A stretch of DNA of 14,761 bases from JAWVZU01 sp033722075 (GCA_033722075.1 JAWVZU010000067.1:1-14761), one strand, 5' to 3'; counted from the first letter of the stretch, positions 1 to 7,701 are shown. Numbers and translations are program-made. The notes: generated by a model from the sequence alone, not told the origin.

Positions 1-2802
1 CCGGTCACCCCGGCGACGGGTCCCGATCAGGATGCCGCCCTCGGGCGTGTAGCGGAATGCATTGGCCACGAAGTTCTGGACAATGCGGCGCAACATCTGA
101 CGATCGCTGCACACGCTTGCGTCGCTGCGGTGCAGGCGAAAGGAAAGCCCGCTCTCCCGCACCAGCGGCTCGAACTGGCTCCGGATTCGTTCAAGCACGT
201 CACTGATGTGAAACCGTTCCAGCTCGGGCTTGAGCACGCCCCGGTCAAGTTTCGAGATATCCAGCAGGGCCGATAGCAGTTCCTCCGCTGCCGTAAGACT
301 CGCATCGACGCGCTTGACCAGCGCCGCGTGCTCGTCTTCCATCCTCTCGGCGTGTTGGCTGAGCACCGACGCGAACAGCCGTGCCGCGTTCAGGGGCTGC
401 AGCAGATCGTGACTGGCGGCGGCGAGAAAGCGTGACTTCGCCTGGTTGGCCGCCTCGGCTTCGCCCTTGGCCGACTCCAGGGCATCGACCGCCTCGCTCA
501 GCTCGTGGGTCCGCTGGATCACGCGCTGTTCCAGAGTCTCGTTGACTTCCTTCAGGGCGCTCTCCGCCCGCTTGTAGGCGGTCACGTCGGTGAAGGTCGT
601 CACGTAGCCCACGCCGGGCAGGGGCGTGCCGTGCATGTCGATGTGGCGCCCATCGGGCCAGCGACGTTCGAAGCGGTGGGATCGCCCGGCTCGCATATGC
701 GCCAGGCGCTTTTCGATTTCCGCGTCCGTCGCGGTCGTGCCCAGCATGCCCCGCTTCGCATTGAAGCGGATGAGATCGGCGATGGAGCGGCCGACATGCA
801 CCATGCCCGCGGGATACTCGAACAGGTCGACGTAGGCCTGGTTCCAGCCCACCAGCCGCAGTTCCTCGTCGACCACGCTCACCCCCTGGGGGATGCTGTT
901 CAGCGTCGCGTCCAGGAGCTGCCGGTTGAAGCGGGCCACCCGGTAGGTGGTATCGAGCAGCCGTGCCGCGTCGGCATCCTTCAGCCCGCGCGACCGCAGC
1001 GCGCTCGCCATGATGGACCGCGCCGACGCGGCACCGATGGAGCCCGCCAGCAGGCGCTCCGTGAACTGCACGATACCGGCGGTTGCGGGGGCCTCCGGAT
1101 CCTCTGGCCAACCCGCGCTTGCTCGCTGATTTTCGAACGCCAGGGATGCATTGGCGCGGCCGATAAAGCGCGCTGCCAGGTCGTGCAGATCGCCCAGAGA
1201 AGCCGGCGCGTGGACCGGGATATCCGGCCCCGACGGGTCTTCCTCTGCCGTTCGCGGTATCCCGCGCTGCGACGCTGTCTTGCTGATGAGAGAGACCGCG
1301 GCCAGCACCAGCGTATTGAGCCCTACTGACCAGAGCACACCATGGGTCAGCGGGTCCAGGCCGCTCAGGCCGAAAAGCGCTTCCGGGCGCAGCCAGCCGA
1401 CGCCAAACAACCCCGCCCTGAGCAGCGGGCTGGCATCGGGCAACAAGCCGGGCAGCAGCAGCGTGAAGAACCACAGCAGGCCGCCGACCGCGATGCCGGA
1501 GATGGCGCCGGCCCGCGAGGCCCGGGGCCAGTACAGCCCGAGAATCAGGGGCGGGGCAAACTGGGCCACGGCGCTGAAGGCCAGCAGGCCGATGGCGGCC
1601 AGGGCCTGCGTGGACTCGACCGCCAGGAAATAGAGCCACGCCAGCGTGGTTATGGCGACGATCACGAGGCGCCGCGCGCGCAGCAGAATGGGCGCCGCAT
1701 CCTCACCGGCCCCGCCACGCAAACGCAGCAGCGCCGGCAGAACCATGTCGTTGCTGACCATGGTCGCCAGGGCGACGGTGGCTACGATGACCATACCCGT
1801 GGCGGCCGAAAATCCACCGATGAAGGCCAGCGCTGCAAGGACCTCGTTCCCGGCAGCGGCCGGGAGTGCCAGGACAAAGGTGTCGGGCGCCACGGTGGGG
1901 TCGAGCAGTGCCACACCAGCGACGGTGACCGGGATGACCAGGAGGCAGAATGCCGCCAGGTAGAGCGGGAACAGCCAGCGGGCCGTGGCGAGGTCGCGTT
2001 CATCGCGGTACTCGACCACCATGACGTGAAACTGGCGCGGCAGGCAGACTATCGCCGCGGTGGCGAGCAGCGTGCTGGTGACGAAGGCGTCCGGCAGGGC
2101 GAGGAGGGAAAACCCGGCAACGAGCTGGGGCGAGGCATCGATGGCGGCGCGCATTCCGCTGAAACCGCCCAGCAGACCGAACAGCGCAAACAGACTCACT
2201 GCCGCGAAGGCGATCAGCTTGACCAGGGATTCCAGGGCGATGGCCCACATTAATCCGCGGTGATGCTCGGTGGCGTCGAGCTCACGGGTTCCGAACAGGA
2301 TCGCGAACACGGCGAGCCCCGCGGCGGCGACCGCCGCCGGCAAGGGACCCGCGGTCGTGCCGCTCAAGACGTTCAGCGACATGTCAACTGCCTTGAGCTG
2401 AAGGGCGATGTAGGGGATGCCCCCCGCGACGGCCAGCACGGTGATGGCGATTGCAACGATCCGCGAGTTGCCGTAGCGATGGGCGATCAGGTCGGCGATG
2501 GACGTGATGTTTCGCGCCTGGCTGATGCTGATCATGCGTCGCAGGACGCTGCCGCCGAAGACGAAGACCAGGATCGGTCCCAGGTAGATGGGCAGGTAGC
2601 TCAGCCCCCCCGCCGCCGCCGACCCAACCGCCCCATAGAAGGTCCAGGAGCTGCAATAGACGCCGATGGACAGTGCATAGACGAGCGGCTGAAAGCGCTC
2701 CACCCTGGCGCCCGATCCGCCGCGGTCGCCGCGGTAGGCCACCGCGAACAGAACCGCGACATAGGCCAGCGCAAGGGCCGGCAGAAACCAGGCGGAGTAC
2801 AT
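1..2802 (-). CDS. SSS-domain hybrid-type sensor histidine kinase (CrbS/MxtR-like), 3' end outside window
   Basis: Reading leftwards from the ATG at 2802, 934 codons are open to the window edge with no stop. Residues 1 to about 480 form a multi-helix sodium:solute symporter-like domain, with PRQFHVMVVE at 255-264, a motif I associate with the transporter-kinase family. A helical linker with ERLLAGSIGAASAR (about 582-595) may be a STAC domain. A PAS domain follows (about 630-745), then a coiled coil (about 750-790), a HisKA domain with ASHDLLQPL (phospho-acceptor His798) and the start of a HATPase with N-box QNFVANAFRYT (Asn914). The G boxes and any receiver domain lie off the window. Known relatives include Vibrio CrbS and Pseudomonas MxtR, membrane sensors that with a LuxR-type regulator activate acetate-use genes. 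No cognate regulator is visible. The ligand is unknown; acetate or a related carboxylate is inferred from the divergent symporter cluster. No Shine-Dalgarno precedes the start. Confidence 0.93.
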   Translation of the reverse strand, partial: MYSAWFLPALALAYVAVLFAVAYRGDRGGSGARVERFQPLVYALSIGVYCSSWTFYGAVGSAAAGGLSYLPIYLGPILVFVFGGSVLRRMISISQARNITSIADLIAHRYGNSRIVAIAITVLAVAGGIPYIALQLKAVDMSLNVLSGTTAGPLPAAVAAAGLAVFAILFGTRELDATEHHRGLMWAIALESLVKLIAFAAVSLFALFGLLGGFSGMRAAIDASPQLVAGFSLLALPDAFVTSTLLATAAIVCLPRQFHVMVVEYRDERDLATARWLFPLYLAAFCLLVIPVTVAGVALLDPTVAPDTFVLALPAAAGNEVLAALAFIGGFSAATGMVIVATVALATMVSNDMVLPALLRLRGGAGEDAAPILLRARRLVIVAITTLAWLYFLAVESTQALAAIGLLAFSAVAQFAPPLILGLYWPRASRAGAISGIAVGGLLWFFTLLLPGLLPDASPLLRAGLFGVGWLRPEALFGLSGLDPLTHGVLWSVGLNTLVLAAVSLISKTASQRGIPRTAEEDPSGPDIPVHAPASLGDLHDLAARFIGRANASLAFENQRASAGWPEDPEAPATAGIVQFTERLLAGSIGAASARSIMASALRSRGLKDADAARLLDTTYRVARFNRQLLDATLNSIPQGVSVVDEELRLVGWNQAYVDLFEYPAGMVHVGRSIADLIRFNAKRGMLGTTATDAEIEKRLAHMRAGRSHRFERRWPDGRHIDMHGTPLPGVGYVTTFTDVTAYKRAESALKEVNETLEQRVIQRTHELSEAVDALESAKGEAEAANQAKSRFLAAASHDLLQPLNAARLFASVLSQHAERMEDEHAALVKRVDASLTAAEELLSALLDISKLDRGVLKPELERFHISDVLERIRSQFEPLVRESGLSFRLHRSDASVCSDRQMLRRIVQNFVANAFRYTPEGGILIGTRRRGDR

Positions 2803-2808
2803 CTGTCT

Positions 2809-2838
2809 GTCATACCACGCCGACGCTTTTTGTGACAA
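2809..2838 (-). promoter_or_regulatory. Candidate promoter of the sensor kinase, predicted leaderless
   Basis: On the minus strand there is a -35-like TTGTCA (2838-2833), an 18-base spacer and a -10-like TATGAC (2814-2809). The expected start point falls on the A of the kinase ATG at 2802, so the mRNA would be leaderless. This fits the absence of an AGGAGG-type site upstream. The hexamers match consensus only partly (5/6 and 4/6), so this is a plausible reading, not proof. Confidence 0.35.
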
Positions 2839-2864
2839 CGAAACCAGAGTTCATGAGGCCGCCC

Positions 2865-2878
2865 TCGACCAAAGTCGA
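2865..2878. promoter_or_regulatory. Inverted repeat, candidate activator box for the symporter operon
   Basis: TCGAC-CAAA-GTCGA is a perfect 5-bp inverted repeat with a 4-base centre, in the divergent intergenic region. Its centre is about 43 bases upstream of the start point predicted from the -10-like TAGATT at 2903-2908, the usual place for an activator that contacts RNA polymerase next to a weak -35. No good -35 hexamer is present, which also suggests activator dependence. A LuxR-type response regulator partnered with the divergent kinase (CrbR/ErdR type) is the natural candidate, but this is inference. Confidence 0.45.
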
Positions 2879-2902
2879 AGAGGCATGGCGCGGCTTCGGT
2901 GC

Positions 2903-2908
2903 TAGATT
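2903..2908 (+). promoter_or_regulatory. Candidate -10 element of the symporter operon
   Basis: TAGATT matches the sigma-70 -10 consensus at 4 of 6 positions and lies about 45 bases upstream of the DUF4212 start codon. It has no convincing -35 partner. The TCGAC inverted repeat at 2865-2878 occupies that area instead. Confidence 0.35.
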
Positions 2909-2953
2909 GAGACCCGGCTCCATCGAGGCAACGAAAACAGGAGGGGGACCGCG

Positions 2954-3214
2954 ATGACCGAAAAAGAACGACGCAAGGCCTATTGGCGGGCCAACATCCG
3001 ATTGCTGGCCATCCTGCTAACCATCTGGTTCATCGTGTCCTACGGCTTCGGCATCCTGCTGAAGGAACCCCTGGACACGATCCAGTTCTTCGGATTCCCC
3101 CTTGGCTTCTGGTTTGCCCAGCAGGGGTCCATCTACGTTTTCCTGATCCTGATCTTCGTCTACGCCTGGCGCATGAACAAGCTGGATCGGCAGTTCGATT
3201 TCCACGAGGAATAG
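2954..3214 (+). CDS. DUF4212 small subunit of a sodium:solute symporter
   Basis: This 86-residue inner-membrane protein has two predicted transmembrane helices (about residues 14-34 and 48-70) and charged ends. The pattern, with KAYWRANIRL near the N-terminus and a PLGFWFAQQGS segment before helix 2, is that of the DUF4212 / putative solute:sodium symporter small subunit family. Such genes sit directly upstream of VC_2705-type symporters, and here the gap is 10 bp. The family is presumed to form a complex with or stabilise the large subunit; its exact role is not established. A strong purine-rich ribosome binding site (AGGAGGGGG) ends about 5 bases before the ATG. It is the first gene of the rightward cluster. 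Confidence 0.93.
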   Translation: MTEKERRKAYWRANIRLLAILLTIWFIVSYGFGILLKEPLDTIQFFGFPLGFWFAQQGSIYVFLILIFVYAWRMNKLDRQFDFHEE

Positions 3215-3224
3215 GGAGAGCGCC

Positions 3225-4991
3225 ATGGAACTTCAGACCCTGATCTACATCGCCGTCATCGGCAGTTTCGCGCTCTACATCGGCATCGCCATCTGGTCGA
3301 AGGCTCGCAGCACCGGGGACTTCTACGTCGCTGGCAAGGGTGTCCATCCGGTTGCCAACGGCATGGCCACGGCCGCCGACTGGATGTCGGCCGCGTCGTT
3401 CATTTCCATGGCCGGGCTGATCGCTTTCCTGGGCTACGGCGGATCCGTGTATCTCATGGGCTGGACCGGCGGCTACGTCCTGCTGGCCCTGCTGCTGGCG
3501 CCCTACCTGCGCAAGTTCGGGCGCTTCACGGTGCCCGAGTTCATCGGCGACCGCTATTACTCGCAGACCGCGCGCGTAGTCGCCGTGATCTGCCTGATCT
3601 TCATTTCCTTCACCTACGTGGCGGGGCAGATGCGCGGCGTGGGCATCGTGTTCTCGCGCTTCCTCGAGGTCGACATCCTGACCGGACTGCTCATCGGCAT
3701 GGGCGTGGTGTTCTTCTATGCCGTGCTCGGCGGGATGAAAGGGATCACCTACACGCAGGTGGCCCAGTATTGTGTCCTGATCTTCGCCTACACGGTACCG
3801 GCCATCTTCATCTCGCTGCAGCTCACCGGAAATCCGGTCCCGCAGCTGGCCTTCGGCAGCGAATATCTCGATTCCGGCCTCCCGCTGCTGGCAAAGCTGG
3901 ACCAGGTCATCCAGGACCTGGGATTCAAGCCCTACACGGAAGGCACCAAGTCCACGATCGACGTGTTCTGCATCACGCTGGCCCTGATGGTCGGCACCGC
4001 GGGACTGCCGCATGTGATCGTCCGTTTCTTCACGGTTCCCAAGGTGCGCGATGCGCGCAAGTCGGCCGGCTGGGCGCTGGCGTTCATCGCCATCCTGTAC
4101 ACCACCGCGCCTGCTGTCGGTGCGATGGCCCGGCTCAACCTGATCGACACGGTTCAGGTGGACGCGTCGAGCACCCCGCCGACGTTTCTCGCCTACGAAG
4201 AACGGCCGGAATGGTTCAGGACCTGGGAGAACACCGGATTGCTCGGCTTCGAGGACAAGAACGGGGATGGGCGGATCCAGTACTACAACGACGGCAACAC
4301 CGAGTTCGCGGAAACCGCCCGCGCGTACGGTTGGCAGGGCAACGAACTGTCCGTCGATCGCGACATCATGGTGCTGGCCAACCCGGAGATCGCCAACCTG
4401 CCCAACTGGGTCATCGCCCTGGTGGCGGCCGGTGGCATCGCTGCCGCCCTGTCGACCGCCGCTGGGCTGCTGCTGGTGATCTCGGCCGGCGTCTCTCACG
4501 ACCTGTGCAAGAGCATCTTCTTCAAGGACATGAGCGAAAAGCGCGAACTCCTTGCCGGCCGTATCGCCGCTGCCGTTGCGGTCCTGGTTGCAGGATACCT
4601 GGGTTACAACCCGCCCGGCTTCGTGGGACAGGTCGTCGCCTTTGCCTTCGGGCTAGCCGCCGCATCGCTGTTCCCGGTGATCCTCATGGGTATCTTCAGT
4701 ACCCGCATCAACAAGTGGGGTGCAATCTGCGGCATGCTGACCGGACTGGTCTTCACCGCCGGCTACATCGTGTTCTTCAAGGGCGTATTCATCGAGCCCG
4801 TGGTGGAGAACACCCCGGAAAACTGGCTCTTCGGCATCTCCCCGGAAGGCATCGGCGTGGTGGGGATGATCCTCAACTTCCTGGTCGCCAACGTGGTGAG
4901 TCGCGTGACTGCGCCTCCCCCGGAAGAGATCCAGCACCTCGTCGAGGACATCCGGGTTCCGCGCGGCGCCGGCACGGCACAGGCCCATTGA
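3225..4991 (+). CDS. Sodium:solute symporter, VC_2705/ActP-like
   Basis: This 588-residue polytopic inner-membrane carrier of the SSS family starts at an ATG preceded by AGGGAGAG. Recognisable marks are AADWMSAASF in the early helices, the GTAGLPHVIVRFF segment (about 257-269, with Pro262-His263) and a hydrophobic C-terminal half ending in a short charged cytoplasmic tail. It is expected to co-transport Na+ with a small organic acid. Acetate, propionate or pyruvate are plausible from ActP kinship, but the substrate cannot be read from the sequence. Between helices there is an unusually long hydrophilic loop (about 315-395) that contains an EF-hand-like sequence, DKNGDGRIQYYN (344-355). The DUF4212 small subunit is directly upstream and a CBS/DUF294 signalling protein follows after 39 bp, so co-transcription is likely. 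Confidence 0.93.
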   Translation: MELQTLIYIAVIGSFALYIGIAIWSKARSTGDFYVAGKGVHPVANGMATAADWMSAASFISMAGLIAFLGYGGSVYLMGWTGGYVLLALLLAPYLRKFGRFTVPEFIGDRYYSQTARVVAVICLIFISFTYVAGQMRGVGIVFSRFLEVDILTGLLIGMGVVFFYAVLGGMKGITYTQVAQYCVLIFAYTVPAIFISLQLTGNPVPQLAFGSEYLDSGLPLLAKLDQVIQDLGFKPYTEGTKSTIDVFCITLALMVGTAGLPHVIVRFFTVPKVRDARKSAGWALAFIAILYTTAPAVGAMARLNLIDTVQVDASSTPPTFLAYEERPEWFRTWENTGLLGFEDKNGDGRIQYYNDGNTEFAETARAYGWQGNELSVDRDIMVLANPEIANLPNWVIALVAAGGIAAALSTAAGLLLVISAGVSHDLCKSIFFKDMSEKRELLAGRIAAAVAVLVAGYLGYNPPGFVGQVVAFAFGLAAASLFPVILMGIFSTRINKWGAICGMLTGLVFTAGYIVFFKGVFIEPVVENTPENWLFGISPEGIGVVGMILNFLVANVVSRVTAPPPEEIQHLVEDIRVPRGAGTAQAH

Positions 4992-5030
4992 TGATTCAAG
5001 GCGAGGGGCCAATGGGGTAGCCTTGGGCGA

Positions 5031-6869
5031 GTGAATGAGTTGCAGGACATCACTCGCTTCGTCGGGGCCCACCTGCCGTTCGACCGTCTGGATGAAACGG
5101 CCCTGGAGTCGCTTTGTCGCCGCGCCGAGATCAGCTATCACCCGGCCGGGGAGGTAATCGTCGGGGCCGATTCGCCCTGCACCGAGTTGCTGGTCGTGCG
5201 CCACGGGGCCGTCGCGATCCACTCGGCCGAGGGCGACCTCATCGAGAAGCGCGCCGAGGGCGAGATGTTCGGCGATCCCGGGCTGCTCTCCGGCCACCCG
5301 GAGCGTTTCGAGGTCCGGGCAGAGGAAGATACGCTCCTCTATCGCTTCCCCCAGGCCGCCTGTCAGACCGCGCGCACGCGCTCCAGCCGGTTCGACCTTT
5401 TTTTCTCGGGGACGCTGGCCAATCGAGTCCAGGACGCCGTCGAACGACAGGCGGACGCACCTCAGCTCAGCAACCAGGTCCGTGACTGGATGTCGTCACC
5501 GCCGCATAGTGTCGATGCTGATACAACGGTTCGCCAGGCGGCTGCGCGCATGACCGAACAGCGCGTCTCGTCACTCCTCGTGATGTTTCCCGATGACCGG
5601 CCGGGGATCGTCACCGATCGCGATCTGCGGACCCGGGTTGTCGCGACGGGACTGGATACGAACCAACCGGTGGGCGATGTCGCCACCCGCGAGCTGGTCA
5701 CCATCGGCGCCGATGCAACGCTGCTGGATGCCACGCTGGTCATGTCGGAGCATGGCGTGCATCACCTGCCGATATTTGAGCGCGGCAAGCCGCTGGGCAT
5801 GCTCACGGCCACCGATCTGTCGCACGCCGACGATGCTCAGCCGGTGGTCTTTCTGAAATCGATTCGTCGGGCCGCGACCCTGGAGGACCTGGCAAGGATC
5901 GGGCGCCAGCGGGCCAGGCTCTTCTGTGGACTGGTTCGCGAGGGTCTGCCGGCGGCCCATATCGGGCGCTTGATGACCGGCATAACCGATGCCATCACGC
6001 AACGCGCCATCGTGCTGGCCACTTCCGATCTGGGTAGACCGCCGATGGCTTTCGCATGGCTCGCCTTCGGTTCCCAGGCCCGGCAGGAGCAGGCTTTTCG
6101 GACCGACCAGGACAACGGTCTGGTGCTGGCCGATATTCCCGAAGGCCCCGCCGTCGGGTGGTTTGCCGAGCTCGCCCAGCGCGTCTGCGGCACGCTGGAT
6201 CGGGCGGGAATCGTCAAATGCCCCGGGGAGGTCATGGCCACCAACGGGAAATGGCGCCAGCCGCTCTCCGTGTGGCGGCAGCAATTCCGGAGCTGGATCG
6301 AGGAGCCGGAACCGAAGGCCCTCATGCACGCCTCCATCTTCTTCGACCTGCGCTGCATTGCCGGCGACATCGGACTGGCCGAAGGACTCCTGGAGCACGT
6401 TTTCGAGCGATCGTCGGAGAACAAGTCCTTCCTTCGCTTCATGGCCCAGAATGCACTGGTCAACAGTCCGCCGCTCGGGTTCTTCCGTCGGTTCATCCTC
6501 GAACCCGACGGCGAGCACAGCGAGGGCCTGAACCTCAAGAAGCGGGGAGTGACGCCCATCTCGGCCATGGTCCGCGTCCGAGCCCTGGAGCATGGCGTGC
6601 AATCTCCCGGAACGCTGGCCCGCATCGGCGAGCTTTCCGAACGTCGACCGAACGCCGCGCGGGATCTGGCCAACCTGGGCGAGGCCTTCGAACTCATCGA
6701 GCATTTCCGCATGAACCACCAGGCGGAGCAGATCGCGGCCGGTCAGCCGCCCACCAACTTCATCGACCCCGACCGCATGACCTCTCTGTCGCGGGAACAT
6801 CTGCGGGCCGCGTTCGAGGCGGTTCGCACGGCCCAGCGCGTTCTCTCCACCCGTTATCTGATTGGCTAA
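5031..6869 (+). CDS. cNMP-binding / CBS-pair / DUF294 nucleotidyltransferase-like signalling protein
   Basis: This 612-residue soluble protein starts at GTG; a nearby ATG at 5035 is out of frame and the ribosome binding site is weak. Domain order: a CRP-like cyclic-nucleotide-binding fold (about 10-125), two CBS motifs (about 150-270, ending in a GMLTATDL-type strand), a DUF294 nucleotidyltransferase-like domain (about 295-430) and a DUF294 C-terminal helical domain (about 470-605). The transferase core reads FGSQARQEQ then DQD, with Gly347-Ser348, Arg351, Glu353 and acidic Asp359 and Asp361, the GS...D-x-D pattern of GlnD-type enzymes. The catalytic residues look intact, so it may transfer a nucleotide in response to adenylate or cNMP binding; the target is unknown. 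From memory, such proteins commonly neighbour DUF4212/SSS symporters, which suggests control of transport. The TAA stop abuts the inserted element at 6870. Confidence 0.9.
   Translation: MNELQDITRFVGAHLPFDRLDETALESLCRRAEISYHPAGEVIVGADSPCTELLVVRHGAVAIHSAEGDLIEKRAEGEMFGDPGLLSGHPERFEVRAEEDTLLYRFPQAACQTARTRSSRFDLFFSGTLANRVQDAVERQADAPQLSNQVRDWMSSPPHSVDADTTVRQAAARMTEQRVSSLLVMFPDDRPGIVTDRDLRTRVVATGLDTNQPVGDVATRELVTIGADATLLDATLVMSEHGVHHLPIFERGKPLGMLTATDLSHADDAQPVVFLKSIRRAATLEDLARIGRQRARLFCGLVREGLPAAHIGRLMTGITDAITQRAIVLATSDLGRPPMAFAWLAFGSQARQEQAFRTDQDNGLVLADIPEGPAVGWFAELAQRVCGTLDRAGIVKCPGEVMATNGKWRQPLSVWRQQFRSWIEEPEPKALMHASIFFDLRCIAGDIGLAEGLLEHVFERSSENKSFLRFMAQNALVNSPPLGFFRRFILEPDGEHSEGLNLKKRGVTPISAMVRVRALEHGVQSPGTLARIGELSERRPNAARDLANLGEAFELIEHFRMNHQAEQIAAGQPPTNFIDPDRMTSLSREHLRAAFEAVRTAQRVLSTRYLIG
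6866..6869. repeat. Target site duplication CTAA, left copy
   Basis: CTAA directly precedes the left terminal repeat of the inserted element and contains the TAA stop codon of the DUF294 gene. The same four bases follow the right terminal repeat at 7012-7015. Confidence 0.6.
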
Positions 6870-7011
6870 CCCGAATGTTGCACGAGTTGCGCGCGATCAT
6901 GGAAATTGGGCAAATAGACTGCAGTAGTTGGCTCGACGGTTGCCGCAACGCTCAGCGATACGGTTTGCGCGAGATCGACTGGAAATCCCAACAACTCATG
7001 CAACATCCGGG
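6870..7011. mobile_element. 142-bp MITE-like element with 20-bp terminal inverted repeats
   Basis: The left end CCCGAATGTTGCACGAGTTG (6870-6889) and the reverse complement of the right end, CCCGGATGTTGCATGAGTTG (7011-6992), agree at 18 of 20 positions. Identical CTAA tetramers flank the element, as a 4-bp target duplication would. Inside the termini a related direct repeat occurs twice, around 6887-6907 and 6963-6986 (TTGCGCG, then GATC, then TGGAAAT), and there is a small GTTGC-C-GCAAC palindrome near 6939-6949. It has no room for a transposase, so it would have been moved in trans. The 4-bp CTAA target fits several DDE transposase families such as IS5 or IS1380 groups; I cannot assign one. 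It separates the DUF294 gene from the exonuclease gene. Confidence 0.72.
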
Positions 7012-7015
7012 CTAA
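7012..7015. repeat. Target site duplication CTAA, right copy
   Basis: Direct copy of the CTAA at 6866-6869, immediately after the right terminal repeat. It is followed by TC and then the ATG of the exonuclease gene. Confidence 0.6.
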
Positions 7016-7017
7016 TC

Positions 7018-7695
7018 ATGTGGCCCCGCCGCGATCGGTTTCAGATTGCCGCGCGAGCTCGCGAAGCGCTGGCCGACCGGCTCGGGGCCGGCCCGGCAGC
7101 GGAAGCGCTGCGAGTCTCACTGCCCGCGCCGGACACGCCGCTGCGACGCGTTCCGCTCCTTGCGGTGGACCTGGAGATGACCGGCCTGGATCCGGACCAG
7201 CATCATGTATTGAGCGCCGGTTGGGTGCCGATCGACGCCGGGCGGCTGCGCCTTGCCGGCTCGGACCATCGCCTGGTCCGGGATGCGGGACCGGTCGGTG
7301 CCAGCGCCACGGTCCATGGCATCGTGGACAGTGAATGCGCCCGGGGCGATCCGGTCGGCGAGGTCCTGGAGGCATTGATCACGGCCCTCGCCGGCCGGAT
7401 TCTGCTGATGCATCATGCGCCGCTCGATCTCGCATTTCTGGGGCGGATGTTCGAGGCCGAATTTGGCAGGGGCCTGCGCGAAGCGGCCATCGATACGCTC
7501 AGGCTTGAGGAGCGAAGGCGAGCCCGCCGTCAGCTTCCCGCTGCGGCCGGTTCCCTGCGGCTCCCGGCCCTGCGTCGCACCTACGGGCTACCGCCGATGA
7601 GCAACCACAACGCGCTGAGCGACGCCATCGCCACCGGCGAACTGCTGCTGGCCATGACCGCCGGCGAGAACCCGTCGCTGGCAGATCTGGCCTGA
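7018..7695 (+). CDS. DEDDh 3'-5' exonuclease (DnaQ/PolC epsilon-like)
   Basis: The 225-residue protein carries all DnaQ-superfamily motifs: ExoI VDLEMTGLD (Asp51, Glu53), a TVHGIVD segment (98-104), ExoII HHAPLDLAFL (Asp137) and ExoIII HNALSDA (His197, Asp202). The His five residues before Asp marks the DEDDh class, so it should be an active Mg2+-dependent 3'-5' nuclease on DNA or RNA. No polymerase domain is attached. The ATG at 7018 is chosen because upstream codons in this frame lie inside the inserted element. No Shine-Dalgarno is visible before it. Without the insertion this ATG would lie two bases after the stop of the DUF294 gene, so translation was probably coupled originally and may now be weaker. 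Exonucleases of this type recur next to DUF294/symporter genes (family context from memory); the functional link is not understood. Confidence 0.9.
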   Translation: MWPRRDRFQIAARAREALADRLGAGPAAEALRVSLPAPDTPLRRVPLLAVDLEMTGLDPDQHHVLSAGWVPIDAGRLRLAGSDHRLVRDAGPVGASATVHGIVDSECARGDPVGEVLEALITALAGRILLMHHAPLDLAFLGRMFEAEFGRGLREAAIDTLRLEERRRARRQLPAAAGSLRLPALRRTYGLPPMSNHNALSDAIATGELLLAMTAGENPSLADLA

Positions 7696-7701
7696 GATTG
7701 A

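Noticed and set aside
245..1639. Open frame of 464 codons on the minus strand within the sensor kinase
   Set aside because: It is in a different frame from the continuous 934-codon kinase frame, which carries the SSS, PAS and HisKA motifs.
3030..4499. Long open frame of 489 codons antisense to the symporter
   Set aside because: The translation is Gly/Arg/His/Asp-rich without domains and mirrors the codon bias of the symporter, which is a clear family member on the other strand.
5571..6800. Open frame of 409 codons antisense to the DUF294 gene
   Set aside because: No recognisable motifs; it is a shadow of GC-rich coding on the plus strand, where the CBS and nucleotidyltransferase domains are evident.
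6928..7017. TTG start giving the exonuclease 30 extra residues
   Set aside because: The extension lies wholly in the inserted element, encodes no known exonuclease sequence and has no ribosome binding site.
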